A stretch of 18,777 nt of DNA from an uncultured bacterium (lineage in GTDB: Bacteria; Patescibacteriota; Patescibacteriia; UBA1558; GWA2-36-10), in NCBI GenBank assembly GCA_937870675.1, contig CALMZN010000079.1, positions 1 through 18,777 of the forward strand. The letters are read 5' to 3'. Below are positions 7,751 to 14,906 of this stretch, one piece after another. A program made the position numbers and the translations under genes. Each line of letters begins with the position of its first letter. Position 1 is the stretch's first letter. A model generated the notes under the pieces. That model did not search any database. It saw only the letters and a list, made by a program, of their open reading frames with translations, and had not been told where the DNA came from.

Positions 7751-9034
7751 ATGAGAAAAATTAAAAATCAAGCAGGATTTACTTTATTTGAGGCCATAAT
7801 TTATTTGGCTATTGTTGGTATTGTAATCTCGGCAGTAGTTGATTTTGCTATTACCATGGGCAACACCACAGCCAAAATGAGCGCCAATATTGATGCTTCT
7901 CGCAATCGTCGCTTTGCTTTGGCCACCACTAATTATTTGATTAGAAATGCTGATGGATTATTGAAAGATGTTGATGGTGATTGTTCTGATTTTAGCGTTA
8001 GTCCGCCAATATTAGCCCTGTATTTTGCTGATGATAATTATTTGCCGGGTAATTGCGTGGAAAATGGCGGTGGAGTAAAAATTACAGTTGTAAATAACAG
8101 GTTGAAATTGACTTGTTATCCAAACATCACCAATAATGGTCAGTACAATGCTTGCGCGGCCACAGCTAGCTCAACTTATTTTTTGACTGGTCCGGAAGTG
8201 CTAGTCACCAATAACAACTTGGATTTTACAACCAGCACTGCCTCGACAACGGCCAACAGCTACAATACAATCACTACGCACTTGAAGATTACTATGCCAT
8301 CAGCCGACCAAGTCAGCTTAAGAGCCAGTTCAGAAGCCACTAGCACGGCTGTTATGCGCAACGAACAGCCCAATGGCTTGGTTTCTTGGTACAAATTTGA
8401 CGATGAAACAACTACGGCATCATCAGATAGTATCGATGGCAATGCTTTGACCTGCGATGGTTCGCCGGCTATTACCAGAGTTTCTTCTTTAGTTACGGGG
8501 TCTAATTATGCTTTTGATTTTGAATCAGACAGTAGCAATTCGTGTTATACTAGCTCTGATCCGGCTAATTTTAATTTTAACAACGGTTTTACTTTGGCGG
8601 CTTGGATCAAGCCAGAATCCTTGTCTGACAACCAACGAATTGTCGATAAAGGTGATGGAGCCAGCAATTATAAGGGGTATGAAATGTGGGTCAATGCTGA
8701 TGGCACACTGAATTGTCGCGTCTACAACGGTACCAGCGATCAAACCACTTCATCGGCCTCTAGCGCTATTGCCGCTGATGGCAGTATTTATCACGTGGCT
8801 TGCGTTTATGATCAAGTGGCTGGTATTTTCCAAGCCCATGTTTACAAAAAAACTGTTGGTGGCGTATCAACCTCCACCTCTCCCTCGACGGTTAATTATT
8901 TAGTAAATTATGATCAGGTTTTCAATGTTAGCTCGGGGGCGTATTTTGATGGCGTCATTGACGAATTGAGAGTGTATAATCGGGCCTTAGCAGATGAAGA
9001 AATTTGGGCTTTGCAGTCCCAAGGAGCAGACTAG
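7751..9034 (+). CDS. Minor pilin with C-terminal LamG-like domain (GspJ/PilW-like)
   Basis: Prepilin of 427 residues, much longer than a typical GspJ/PilW. The leader is nine residues, ending in Gly9, and is followed by FTLFEAIIYLAIVG with Glu at +5; the helix runs 10-36. Residues about 37-205 are the pilin-like part. Residues about 209-423 look like a concanavalin/LamG-type sandwich: GLVSWYKFDD at its start, GFTLAAWIKPESLSDNQRIV (279-298) in the middle, and DGVIDELRVYNRALADEEI (400-418) at the end. These are hallmarks of the LamG_3 family. The ATG directly abuts the previous stop with no gap. The LamG domain suggests an adhesive or sugar-binding role at the pilus tip, which is inference. Confidence 0.88.
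   Translation: MRKIKNQAGFTLFEAIIYLAIVGIVISAVVDFAITMGNTTAKMSANIDASRNRRFALATTNYLIRNADGLLKDVDGDCSDFSVSPPILALYFADDNYLPGNCVENGGGVKITVVNNRLKLTCYPNITNNGQYNACAATASSTYFLTGPEVLVTNNNLDFTTSTASTTANSYNTITTHLKITMPSADQVSLRASSEATSTAVMRNEQPNGLVSWYKFDDETTTASSDSIDGNALTCDGSPAITRVSSLVTGSNYAFDFESDSSNSCYTSSDPANFNFNNGFTLAAWIKPESLSDNQRIVDKGDGASNYKGYEMWVNADGTLNCRVYNGTSDQTTSSASSAIAADGSIYHVACVYDQVAGIFQAHVYKKTVGGVSTSTSPSTVNYLVNYDQVFNVSSGAYFDGVIDELRVYNRALADEEIWALQSQGAD
9021..9026 (+). promoter_or_regulatory. Shine-Dalgarno for the cysteine-rich minor pilin
   Basis: AAGGAG lies nine bases before the ATG at 9036, inside the last codons of the preceding gene. It is the clearest ribosome-binding site in the pilus operon, and it supports 9036 over the in-frame upstream ATG at 8994. 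Confidence 0.7.
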
Positions 9035-9035
9035 T

Positions 9036-9836
9036 ATGTTGAATAAAATAAAAAAATTAAATTCTGGTTTTGCGGCGCTGATTTTTGTGATTATGATCAC
9101 TTCTCTTTTTATTGTCTCTAGCGTGATTATCGCTATGGTCAATACCTCCAACAACATGGCCAATTATCACTCGCTAGAATCAGATGAAGTAATGTATAAT
9201 ATAGATGCTTGCTTGAGTGACGCGATGTGGCAGATTGCTTCTACCACCGATGCTTCGGGCGATTATTCCATTGCCATTGGCGGGGTAAACTGCGCTTATC
9301 AGATTTCCGCCACTGCTTCTGGCCTGAAAACCGTCACTTCCACGGCCACCACCACTTCTGATGTTGGTTCTTGGAGTAGGTCAGTGGTGATGAGAGTCAA
9401 TGTTTCTAGTTCGCCATTTTTCACCCAGTCGCACAATGATTGGTTGGCTGGTGTTTGCTTCAACAATTCCTGTTGTGGTGATGGGATCTGTAATGCCACG
9501 GAAAATTGTAGTAGCTGTTTGGCTGATTGCGGGGCTTGTCCTCCGGTTTGTGGCAATAGTTTAGAAGAATCAGGCGAAGAATGCGATGACGGCAATAGTG
9601 ATAATACTGATAGTTGTCTGGATACTTGCGAAGATGCCAGTTGTGGTGATGGTTATATTTGGAGCGGAGAGGAAAATTGCGAGTTTTATTCCGGTAGATT
9701 TTATTGTCCAACTGGGCCGGAATGGTGTGGCGATTGCTACTCGGAAGCGTCTGTTTACTGTCCTGGTAAAGAAACTTCCGGGTATTATTGTCATGATTGC
9801 CTGACCAGCAAATTCGCTTGCATGACTTGCGAATAA
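9036..9836 (+). CDS. Cysteine-rich GspK/PilX-like minor pilin
   Basis: A 266-residue protein starting at 9036, chosen because an AAGGAG precedes it and it yields a short basic leader; the in-frame ATG at 8994 lies within the previous gene. A prepilin-like start, KKLNSG then FAALIFVIMITSLFIV, could be cut after Gly11. Position +5 is Ile instead of Glu, as is usual for GspK-type tip subunits. After a pilin-like region with two Cys (59 and 86), residues 141-266 hold 22 cysteines. They include CGDGICNATENC and CGNSLEESGEECDDGNSDN, patterns of the DUF4215/myxococcal disulfide-repeat type, and end in CxxC pairs. Fourth in the minor-pilin block. Probably an exported, disulfide-stabilised tip protein; the binding partner is unknown. 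Confidence 0.82.
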   Translation: MLNKIKKLNSGFAALIFVIMITSLFIVSSVIIAMVNTSNNMANYHSLESDEVMYNIDACLSDAMWQIASTTDASGDYSIAIGGVNCAYQISATASGLKTVTSTATTTSDVGSWSRSVVMRVNVSSSPFFTQSHNDWLAGVCFNNSCCGDGICNATENCSSCLADCGACPPVCGNSLEESGEECDDGNSDNTDSCLDTCEDASCGDGYIWSGEENCEFYSGRFYCPTGPEWCGDCYSEASVYCPGKETSGYYCHDCLTSKFACMTCE

Positions 9837-9847
9837 TAGTAATTATT

Positions 9848-9853
9848 TATAAT
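9848..9853 (+). promoter_or_regulatory. Possible -10 box before pilM
   Basis: TATAAT lies eight bases before the pilM ATG, in the only gap longer than three bases within the chemosensory/pilus run (24 bases). A weak TTGCGA (9827-9832) is 15 bases upstream of it. If used, transcription would start almost at the ATG. This is weak: TATAAT is common in AT-rich DNA and the -35 is poor. Confidence 0.25.
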
Positions 9854-9860
9854 TTTATCA

Positions 9861-11615
9861 ATGATGAAAAATGTAATTGGCCTAGACATGTCAGACGCCT
9901 CTATAGAGGCCATAGTGCTCAACAAACGCGGCGCTGGTTTTGGTGTGGCTAGCTATTCAAGATATAAGATTTCTCCAGATATTATAGAAGCTGGCCGTAT
10001 TATCAAAGAAGATCGCTTAAAAGAAGCTCTTTTGGATATGTTCAAAAATGGCCACCCCAAGCCCATTAATCCGGGCAAAGTTTATTTTTCTATTCCCGAG
10101 TCCAGGGCTTTTATACGAAACATCAAGGTCCCCAAAGTTTTGAAGCCCAAAGAAATTATAGAAGCCATACAACATCAGGCCGAAGAGATGATACCAGAGC
10201 AATTTGACAATTTGTTGACTGCTTATCAAGAATTATTGGTCAATAATAATCATCGGGAATACACTTATATTGCCGCTCAAGCCGACATAGTCAGGTCATA
10301 CTTAAAATTGTTCAAAGATTTGGGCATAGAAGTGGCTGGTATTACCACTGAGTCAATTGCAGCGATCGCGGGCTTGAATGATAAGTTCAAAAAAACCACC
10401 ACTTTGCTTTTGGATCTTGGTTCCAAGGTGACTATTGCCAGTATTTTTGATTCGCATGGTATTAGATCTTCTATCAACATTGATATTGGCGGTAATGCTA
10501 TATTGGTCGCTGTCAAAGAAAGATTCAATATCAGCTACGCTGAAGCGGAAAACAAATTGCGTGATGTTGGTTTGACTTCTGCTCCTGGCGATGGCGAGGT
10601 GATGTTGATGTTGCAGGGTCAGCTTCAGCCCTTGACCGATGAAATAAAGCGTTTTGTGGCTTATTGGCAAGAAATGGCTGGCATAAAGATAGAGCAAGTT
10701 GTTTTGACTGGCGGCTTGACTCAGATGCGCGGTTTGATGGATTATTTTAGCGCCAATTTAGCAGTGCCGACTTTTATTGGGGAGAGTTTTTTGAACGACC
10801 ACAAAAACAAAGATCAGGTGGTATTTACCAAATATATCAATGCTTTGGGTTTGGCTAGATTAGCTAGCGCCAGAAGCGAGCTAAATTTTTACAATGACAA
10901 AAACAAAATTAAATTAGGGGTGGCCGCCGACAAAGCGGCGCTTAAGTTCAAAGAAGATGCTTTGGCAGAAAACTCAGTGAGTCAGGATAGTAGATCAGAT
11001 AAATCAGCGTGGAAAAAAATATTAACTAGTGTTTATTTTATTATTACTATCATCATTGTTGGTTTGGCAGGCGCTGTTTGGTTTTTGCGAGCGCCGATCA
11101 AATCACTGCTCAATCCTAAAGTGAGTTTTGATTTTACTGATAAGTCAGTAGTGGTGGGCGTAGTCAACAAAGATGGGGTTAGAGATTTTGTTCGTGCTCA
11201 AATAGCGCCTTTTACTTTGACGCAACAGCGTGACTACAAAGATCTGAGCTACACTGAAGTCAAAAGCAATATTTTGGCTGATATGAGCAAACAATTGATT
11301 GATGGTTTGAACAAGGAATACACCAAAGAGCCATTTTACCTTATACCAGCCGTGATTAGTACTACTATTGATGATATACAGCCCAGTCAAGAAAATTTTA
11401 CACTGGGGCAAGCTGTCACTATCAAGGCCACTTTTCAAGTTTTGGCCATCAACCAATTTAACCTAAAAAATGTTTTGGTTAGGCAATTAGAGCCCGATGA
11501 TAAGGAAAAAGCGGTTAGTTTAGAAATCAAGGCCTTTAATTATAATATTCAAAGTATTGATGCCAATAGCCAAACCGTTAATTTGCGGGTAAATATGACA
11601 ATTTCTAATAAATAA
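9861..11615 (+). CDS. pilM: PilM-like ATPase fused to a membrane-anchored extracytoplasmic domain
   Basis: A 584-residue protein. Residues 1-345 are an actin-fold PilM: phosphate-1-like GLDMSDASI (7-15), FSIPESRAFIRNIKVP (76-91), the phosphate-2-like LLLDLGSKVTIASIF (182-196), and the adenosine motif VVLTGG (280-285). PilM normally is a soluble protein of about 350 residues that binds the N-terminus of PilN. Here a linker rich in charged residues (346-386) leads to a single membrane helix (about 387-409) and a 175-residue C-terminal domain (410-584) that does not look like PilN or PilO. The ATPase part would be cytoplasmic and the tail outside. No PilN or PilO gene follows. Met1 and Met2 are both possible starts; neither has a clear ribosome-binding site. 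The PilM part is secure, the tail unassigned. Confidence 0.88.
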   Translation: MMKNVIGLDMSDASIEAIVLNKRGAGFGVASYSRYKISPDIIEAGRIIKEDRLKEALLDMFKNGHPKPINPGKVYFSIPESRAFIRNIKVPKVLKPKEIIEAIQHQAEEMIPEQFDNLLTAYQELLVNNNHREYTYIAAQADIVRSYLKLFKDLGIEVAGITTESIAAIAGLNDKFKKTTTLLLDLGSKVTIASIFDSHGIRSSINIDIGGNAILVAVKERFNISYAEAENKLRDVGLTSAPGDGEVMLMLQGQLQPLTDEIKRFVAYWQEMAGIKIEQVVLTGGLTQMRGLMDYFSANLAVPTFIGESFLNDHKNKDQVVFTKYINALGLARLASARSELNFYNDKNKIKLGVAADKAALKFKEDALAENSVSQDSRSDKSAWKKILTSVYFIITIIIVGLAGAVWFLRAPIKSLLNPKVSFDFTDKSVVVGVVNKDGVRDFVRAQIAPFTLTQQRDYKDLSYTEVKSNILADMSKQLIDGLNKEYTKEPFYLIPAVISTTIDDIQPSQENFTLGQAVTIKATFQVLAINQFNLKNVLVRQLEPDDKEKAVSLEIKAFNYNIQSIDANSQTVNLRVNMTISNK

Positions 11616-11657
11616 GGTCTGTGGATAAATAGATAGCTATATTAAAATTCAAAAAAA

Positions 11658-11666
11658 TGTTATAAT
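11658..11666 (+). promoter_or_regulatory. Extended -10 promoter for the pilin gene
   Basis: TGTTATAAT is a perfect extended -10 (TGnTATAAT). The -35 position at 17 bases spacing (TATATT, about 11638-11643) is weak, as is usual for extended -10 promoters. Transcription would begin near 11673, giving a leader of about 83 bases before the pilin ATG. It lies in the 140-base gap after pilM, and no terminator is visible there. Confidence 0.55.
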
Positions 11667-11730
11667 ATTGTTGTACACACATATCTACGTTAAAAAATAA
11701 AAACTAGATAATAATTGACTTATTAATTTA

Positions 11731-11751
11731 TTAATTATTTTAGATAATTAA
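11731..11751 (+). repeat. AT-only inverted repeat directly before the pilin start codon
   Basis: Two perfect 8-base arms, TTAATTAT and ATAATTAA, are separated by TTTAG and end four bases before the pilin ATG at 11756, where a Shine-Dalgarno would be expected. All pairs are A-T, so a stem would be weak. It may simply reflect AT-rich composition. Confidence 0.4.
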
Positions 11752-11755
11752 AATT

Positions 11756-12259
11756 ATGACAAAAAAATTAATCAGGGGTTTTACTTTGGTTGAGTTGATC
11801 ATTGTGATTGCAGTCATTGCACTGCTGGCGGCCGCAACATTTGTGGCTATCAACCCAGCCAAAAGAGTGGGCGATGCCAACAATGCCAAACGCTGGTCGG
11901 ATATTACGGCTATAGCTGACGCTTATAACACTTATGTAGCTGATAACTCCGGTACGTCACCAACTACTACGCCAGATATTACGAATGGCGTCACTTATTC
12001 AATTGCCACTACTACTGGTGGTAGCACTTTAACTATTTGTGCTGCGTCCACTGGCAATCCCACGACTACCACGGCTTTTCTTGATTTGTCAGCTTTAGTG
12101 ACAGGTGGTTATCTTGGCCAAATTCCAACTGACCCTACTTTTTCTTATACTGGTGATACATATAATACTGGTTATTATTTCTATAAAGAATCAAGCGGTA
12201 AAATGATTGTGGGAGCCTGTGAAACTTACAATACCGTAAATGTTGAGGTGACTCGCTAG
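11756..12259 (+). CDS. Type IV pilin, probable major subunit
   Basis: A 167-residue prepilin with a short leader MTKKLIRG followed by FTLVELIIVIAVIALLAAAT, a textbook type IVa pilin start: cleavage after Gly8 and Glu at +5. Residues 31-40 (AINPAKRVGD) and the following helix match pilins and GspG-like proteins of this group. The globular part is rich in Thr/Gly/Ser and has exactly two cysteines, Cys95 and Cys155, which probably form the C-terminal disulfide loop. It is small, has its own promoter and stands apart from the minor-pilin block, which suggests the abundant fibre subunit. No Shine-Dalgarno is visible. A pseudopilin role cannot be excluded. Confidence 0.88.
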   Translation: MTKKLIRGFTLVELIIVIAVIALLAAATFVAINPAKRVGDANNAKRWSDITAIADAYNTYVADNSGTSPTTTPDITNGVTYSIATTTGGSTLTICAASTGNPTTTTAFLDLSALVTGGYLGQIPTDPTFSYTGDTYNTGYYFYKESSGKMIVGACETYNTVNVEVTR

Positions 12260-12330
12260 TTGTAATTTGTAGGCCAAGTAGTTTATGTATTAGTTTTGTG
12301 GTTTATTTGCTTGTGTATTAACTAAATTGA

Positions 12331-12361
12331 CCATCCTACGCTTCTTTGGGGCTTCGGATGG
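12331..12361 (+). repeat. Imperfect hairpin (CCATCC...GGATGG)
   Basis: The six-base outer arms CCATCC and GGATGG pair. The interior also pairs with two mismatches (GCTTC against GGGGC, with G-T wobbles), leaving a TTT loop. No T-run follows, so it is a poor intrinsic terminator. Its GC-rich look differs from the surrounding AT-rich spacer, which fits a dispersed palindromic repeat or a structured RNA end. Confidence 0.5.
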
Positions 12362-12375
12362 CGAGATGTGACTTT

Positions 12376-12404
12376 AGCAATCTCACGTAAATAAAAGATT
12401 TGCT
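12376..12404 (+). repeat. Bulged hairpin AGCAATCT / AGATTTGCT
   Basis: AGCAATCT (12376-12383) can pair with AGATTTGCT (12396-12404) with one bulged T and a 12-base loop. An alternative shorter pairing, GAGAT (12363-12367) with ATCTC (12380-12384), uses the same bases, so the two cannot form together. No function is assigned. Confidence 0.35.
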
Positions 12405-12430
12405 GTTATTATAGGGGTTCATCAATTAAA

Positions 12431-12459
12431 TTGACAAAAAATAATTAGCACTCTATAAT
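12431..12459 (+). promoter_or_regulatory. Consensus sigma-70 promoter of the exporter operon
   Basis: Perfect -35 TTGACA (12431-12436), 17-base spacer, perfect -10 TATAAT (12454-12459). Transcription should start near 12466, about 55 bases before the adaptor ATG at 12522. The -10 box lies entirely inside the 9-base spacer of the CIRCE operator, so HrcA binding should block RNA polymerase. Confidence 0.88.
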
Positions 12460-12471
12460 ATAGAGTGCTAA
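12445..12471. promoter_or_regulatory. CIRCE operator (HrcA site) on the exporter promoter
   Basis: TTAGCACTC (12445-12453), nine bases, GAGTGCTAA (12463-12471): an exact match to the CIRCE consensus in both arms. HrcA represses CIRCE-bearing promoters under non-stress conditions, usually those of groESL and dnaK operons. Here it overlaps the -10 of an exporter operon. hrcA itself is encoded five kilobases downstream. Confidence 0.95.
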
Positions 12472-12521
12472 TATGTTATAGTTTAGTAATCAAATATTTA
12501 ATTATTTAAATTTCTAACCGG

Positions 12522-14198
12522 ATGAAAGCATTTTTTTTACAGCTCAAGAAAAAAAGATATTGGATCCCCTTGGTGATTATCGCATTGATTACCGCTCTTA
12601 TTGTTATTACAGCTATCAATAAAAATAAGGTGGTTTACACCACAGAAGAGGCCGTGCTCAAAAATCTCAAGCAAACCGTGGAAGTGACTGGCACCGTAGA
12701 ATCAGCTGATGATATCAACCTCAATTTTGCGGCTAGCGGGCGAGTGGGGGCTGTGTTGGTCAAGATTGGTGATCAGGTCAAGGCCAATCAAATACTAGCC
12801 AGATTATCTGCCGGTGATGTAGCTTCGCAAGTAGCTGATGCCCAGGCCGCACTTGACGTGGCCAAAAGCAATTTGGCGCAACTAATGGCTGGGGCCAGTC
12901 CCGAAGATATAAATGTCACGGTGAGAGAATTGGAAAATGCTAAGACCACTTATCAGACAGCCCTTGATTCGCTGGCCAATTTACAGCAGACCAGCGACGA
13001 AGAAATGAACAATTATCGCACGGTGGGTATCAATACTCTGAGCGATAAATTATTTACTATTTCGTATGCCTTGGATATTGTGGAAGATGCTATCATAGAT
13101 ACGGATGCTGATACTTATTTGTTTGTCACAGATGTCCAATTACTCAATGACAGTAAGGATCTTTATACTCAAGTGATTAGGCAAAGCGAAATTCTAGCGC
13201 CTTATATAGAAAAAGCCAAAACAAGCAAAGACCAGACCGATATTTTGACGGCCTTGGATGTCTTGAAACAAACTTTGGAAATGACTTCGAATTTGGTTTC
13301 AGATACTTATGACTTGATGTTGGTGACCGTGATTAACGATGTTTATACATCGACAATAGTAACTAATTTTAAAACAAGCTTGAATACCCAAAGTTCCACT
13401 TTGAATACAGCTATTACTTCTGTACAAACTGCCACCAATAACATCAGAAATAAAGAAATATATTATCAAGGGCAAATAACAGCCGCTAATAACAGCGTGA
13501 CAGCCGCTCTAAATAGTTTGAATTTGGCGCAAGCGCGTCTTGATCTAAAACAAGCGCCAGCTAGATCATTTGAGATTGATGTGGCTCAAGCCAATATTAG
13601 GCGAGCGCAAGCTACGGTGGCTAGGTATTATAGTATGATGTCTGACACTATGATCAAAGCGCCAGTTGACGGCCTGGTCACCAAAATCAATGTGGATGTG
13701 GGTGAGCAATCCAGTGTTTCTCAAGGAGCGATTTCTATGATTGGTTTGAGCAATACTCAAGTAAAAGTTGACGTGCCTGAATCAGATATCACAAAATTAA
13801 AAGTAGGTAATACAGTTGATATTACTTTGGATGCTTTTGGCAATGATCAGATATTCAATGGCACAGTCACCTTCATCGATCCAGCATCGACAGTGATTAG
13901 TGAGGTGATATATTATAAAGTGACAGTTGGTTTCAACACCAAAGATGAAAAAATAAAATCAGGCATGACTGCCAACCTGACTATCCTGACCAATAATAAA
14001 GACAATGTTTTGGTAGTGCCTTCTAGGGCTGTATCAGCCAGAGGCGACACTAGGTATGTGCAGGTTTTGCAAGATGATAAACCAGTAGAAAAAGAAGTGC
14101 AAGTTGGCTTAAAAGGCGATGACGGTTTGTGGGAAATAAGTTCTGGCCTTAAATCCGGCGAAAAAGTAATTATTTCCACCAAAAACGGTAAAAAATAA
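12522..14198 (+). CDS. MacA/HlyD-type membrane-fusion (adaptor) protein
   Basis: A 558-residue adaptor subunit of an ABC exporter. Basic N-terminus, then a membrane anchor at about 14-33. The barrel-sandwich (lipoyl-like) domain is split: its first half runs about 51-100 (GTVESADDINLNFAASGRV, VKIGDQVKANQILARL), its second about 377-410 (IKAPVDGLVTKINVDVGEQ). In between, about 105-375, lies a long helical insert, predicted from its Ala/Leu/Gln heptads to be a coiled-coil hairpin with extra helices. Residues 411-490 are the beta-barrel and 491-555 the membrane-proximal domain. E. coli MacA is about 370 residues, so the insert is unusually large. It is first in the operon after the CIRCE promoter and three bases before the ATPase gene. 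MacA-like by context; the substrate is unknown. Confidence 0.88.
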   Translation: MKAFFLQLKKKRYWIPLVIIALITALIVITAINKNKVVYTTEEAVLKNLKQTVEVTGTVESADDINLNFAASGRVGAVLVKIGDQVKANQILARLSAGDVASQVADAQAALDVAKSNLAQLMAGASPEDINVTVRELENAKTTYQTALDSLANLQQTSDEEMNNYRTVGINTLSDKLFTISYALDIVEDAIIDTDADTYLFVTDVQLLNDSKDLYTQVIRQSEILAPYIEKAKTSKDQTDILTALDVLKQTLEMTSNLVSDTYDLMLVTVINDVYTSTIVTNFKTSLNTQSSTLNTAITSVQTATNNIRNKEIYYQGQITAANNSVTAALNSLNLAQARLDLKQAPARSFEIDVAQANIRRAQATVARYYSMMSDTMIKAPVDGLVTKINVDVGEQSSVSQGAISMIGLSNTQVKVDVPESDITKLKVGNTVDITLDAFGNDQIFNGTVTFIDPASTVISEVIYYKVTVGFNTKDEKIKSGMTANLTILTNNKDNVLVVPSRAVSARGDTRYVQVLQDDKPVEKEVQVGLKGDDGLWEISSGLKSGEKVIISTKNGKK

Positions 14199-14201
14199 AA
14201 G

Positions 14202-14906
14202 ATGATAGAGCTCATTAATCTTAATAAAGATTATACTAACGAAGAAGTAGTGACTCCAGTTTTGCACGACATTAACTTGAAGATTGCCAAGGGAGATTTT
14301 TTAGCTATCATGGGTCCCTCTGGCTCCGGTAAATCAACCCTTATGCATATCTTGAGTTTCTTAGACACCCCGACTTCTGGCAAATATATTTTTCAGGGCA
14401 AAGATGTTTCATCTTTGAAAGATGAAACATTGGCCACATATCGCAATCAAAAAGTCGGTTTTGTTTTTCAAAGTTTTAATTTATTGCCCAAAACATCAGT
14501 TTGGGAAAATGTGCGTTTGCCTTTGCTTTATGCCAAAGACGCAGATGAAAAAAAAGTTGATCAGGCCATTGCTAGCGTGGAGCTAACCCATCGCGCAAAA
14601 TATTTGTCCAACCAGTTATCTGGTGGCGAAAAACAAAGGGTAGCCATTGCGCGCGCTTTGGTCAATAATCCAGATATTATTTTTGCTGATGAGCCGACTG
14701 GAAACCTGGACTCTAGATCTGGTACGCAGATTATGGCTATTTTGCAGAAGCTGAATGCCGAGGGGCACACTATTATTTTGGTCACTCACGAAACCAATAC
14801 CGCTAAGCACGCCAAGCGCATAGTGCGCATCAAAGATGGTGAAATAGTCAGTGATGAAAAAAATGATGATCAAATAATTGCTGAAAGAACGAAGTTAGTA
14901 AAATGA
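14202..14906 (+). CDS. MacB-type ABC transporter ATPase
   Basis: A 234-residue ATPase of the LolD/MacB/FtsE class, which works with FtsX-fold permeases by mechanotransmission. Walker A GPSGSGKST (38-46), Q-loop Gln90 in FVFQSFNLLP, signature LSGGEKQR (139-146), Walker B IIFADEPTGNLD (159-170), and H-loop His196 in LVTHE are all intact. In E. coli MacB the ATPase and permease are one chain; here they are separate. A 27-base palindrome lies within the coding sequence (14404-14430). The TGA stop falls at the edge of a hairpin repeat, so the last residues may have been altered by repeat insertion. It is the middle gene of the exporter operon. Confidence 0.95.
   Translation: MIELINLNKDYTNEEVVTPVLHDINLKIAKGDFLAIMGPSGSGKSTLMHILSFLDTPTSGKYIFQGKDVSSLKDETLATYRNQKVGFVFQSFNLLPKTSVWENVRLPLLYAKDADEKKVDQAIASVELTHRAKYLSNQLSGGEKQRVAIARALVNNPDIIFADEPTGNLDSRSGTQIMAILQKLNAEGHTIILVTHETNTAKHAKRIVRIKDGEIVSDEKNDDQIIAERTKLVK
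14404..14430. repeat. 27-base perfect palindrome inside the ATPase gene
   Basis: ATGTTTCATCTTT (14404-14416) is followed by a single G and then the exact reverse complement AAAGATGAAACAT (14418-14430). In RNA it could form a 12-base-pair stem with a TGA loop. It encodes residues of the region between Walker A and the Q-loop and does not disturb the frame. Confidence 0.85.

Larger units (their letters stand above)
12260..12521. other. 262-base intergenic spacer between pilin and exporter operon
   Basis: No credible ORF is seen in this gap. It holds an imperfect hairpin (12331-12361), a second potential stem (12376-12404) and, at its end, a consensus promoter overlapping a CIRCE operator (12431-12471). 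No hairpin is followed by a T-run, so no standard intrinsic terminator for the pilin gene is evident. Confidence 0.7.

Noticed and set aside
8994..9035. Upstream ATG start for the cysteine-rich minor pilin
   Set aside because: It lies inside the end of the LamG pilin gene, adds a non-hydrophobic extension before the leader, and AAGGAG is correctly spaced for the ATG at 9036.
9897..9910. 14-base palindrome GCCTCTATAGAGGC at the start of pilM
   Set aside because: About one such palindrome is expected by chance in a window of this size, and it lies in coding sequence.
11715..11746. TTGACT as -35 of the pilin gene
   Set aside because: No -10 is present at 16-18 bases spacing; the TGTTATAAT upstream is much better.
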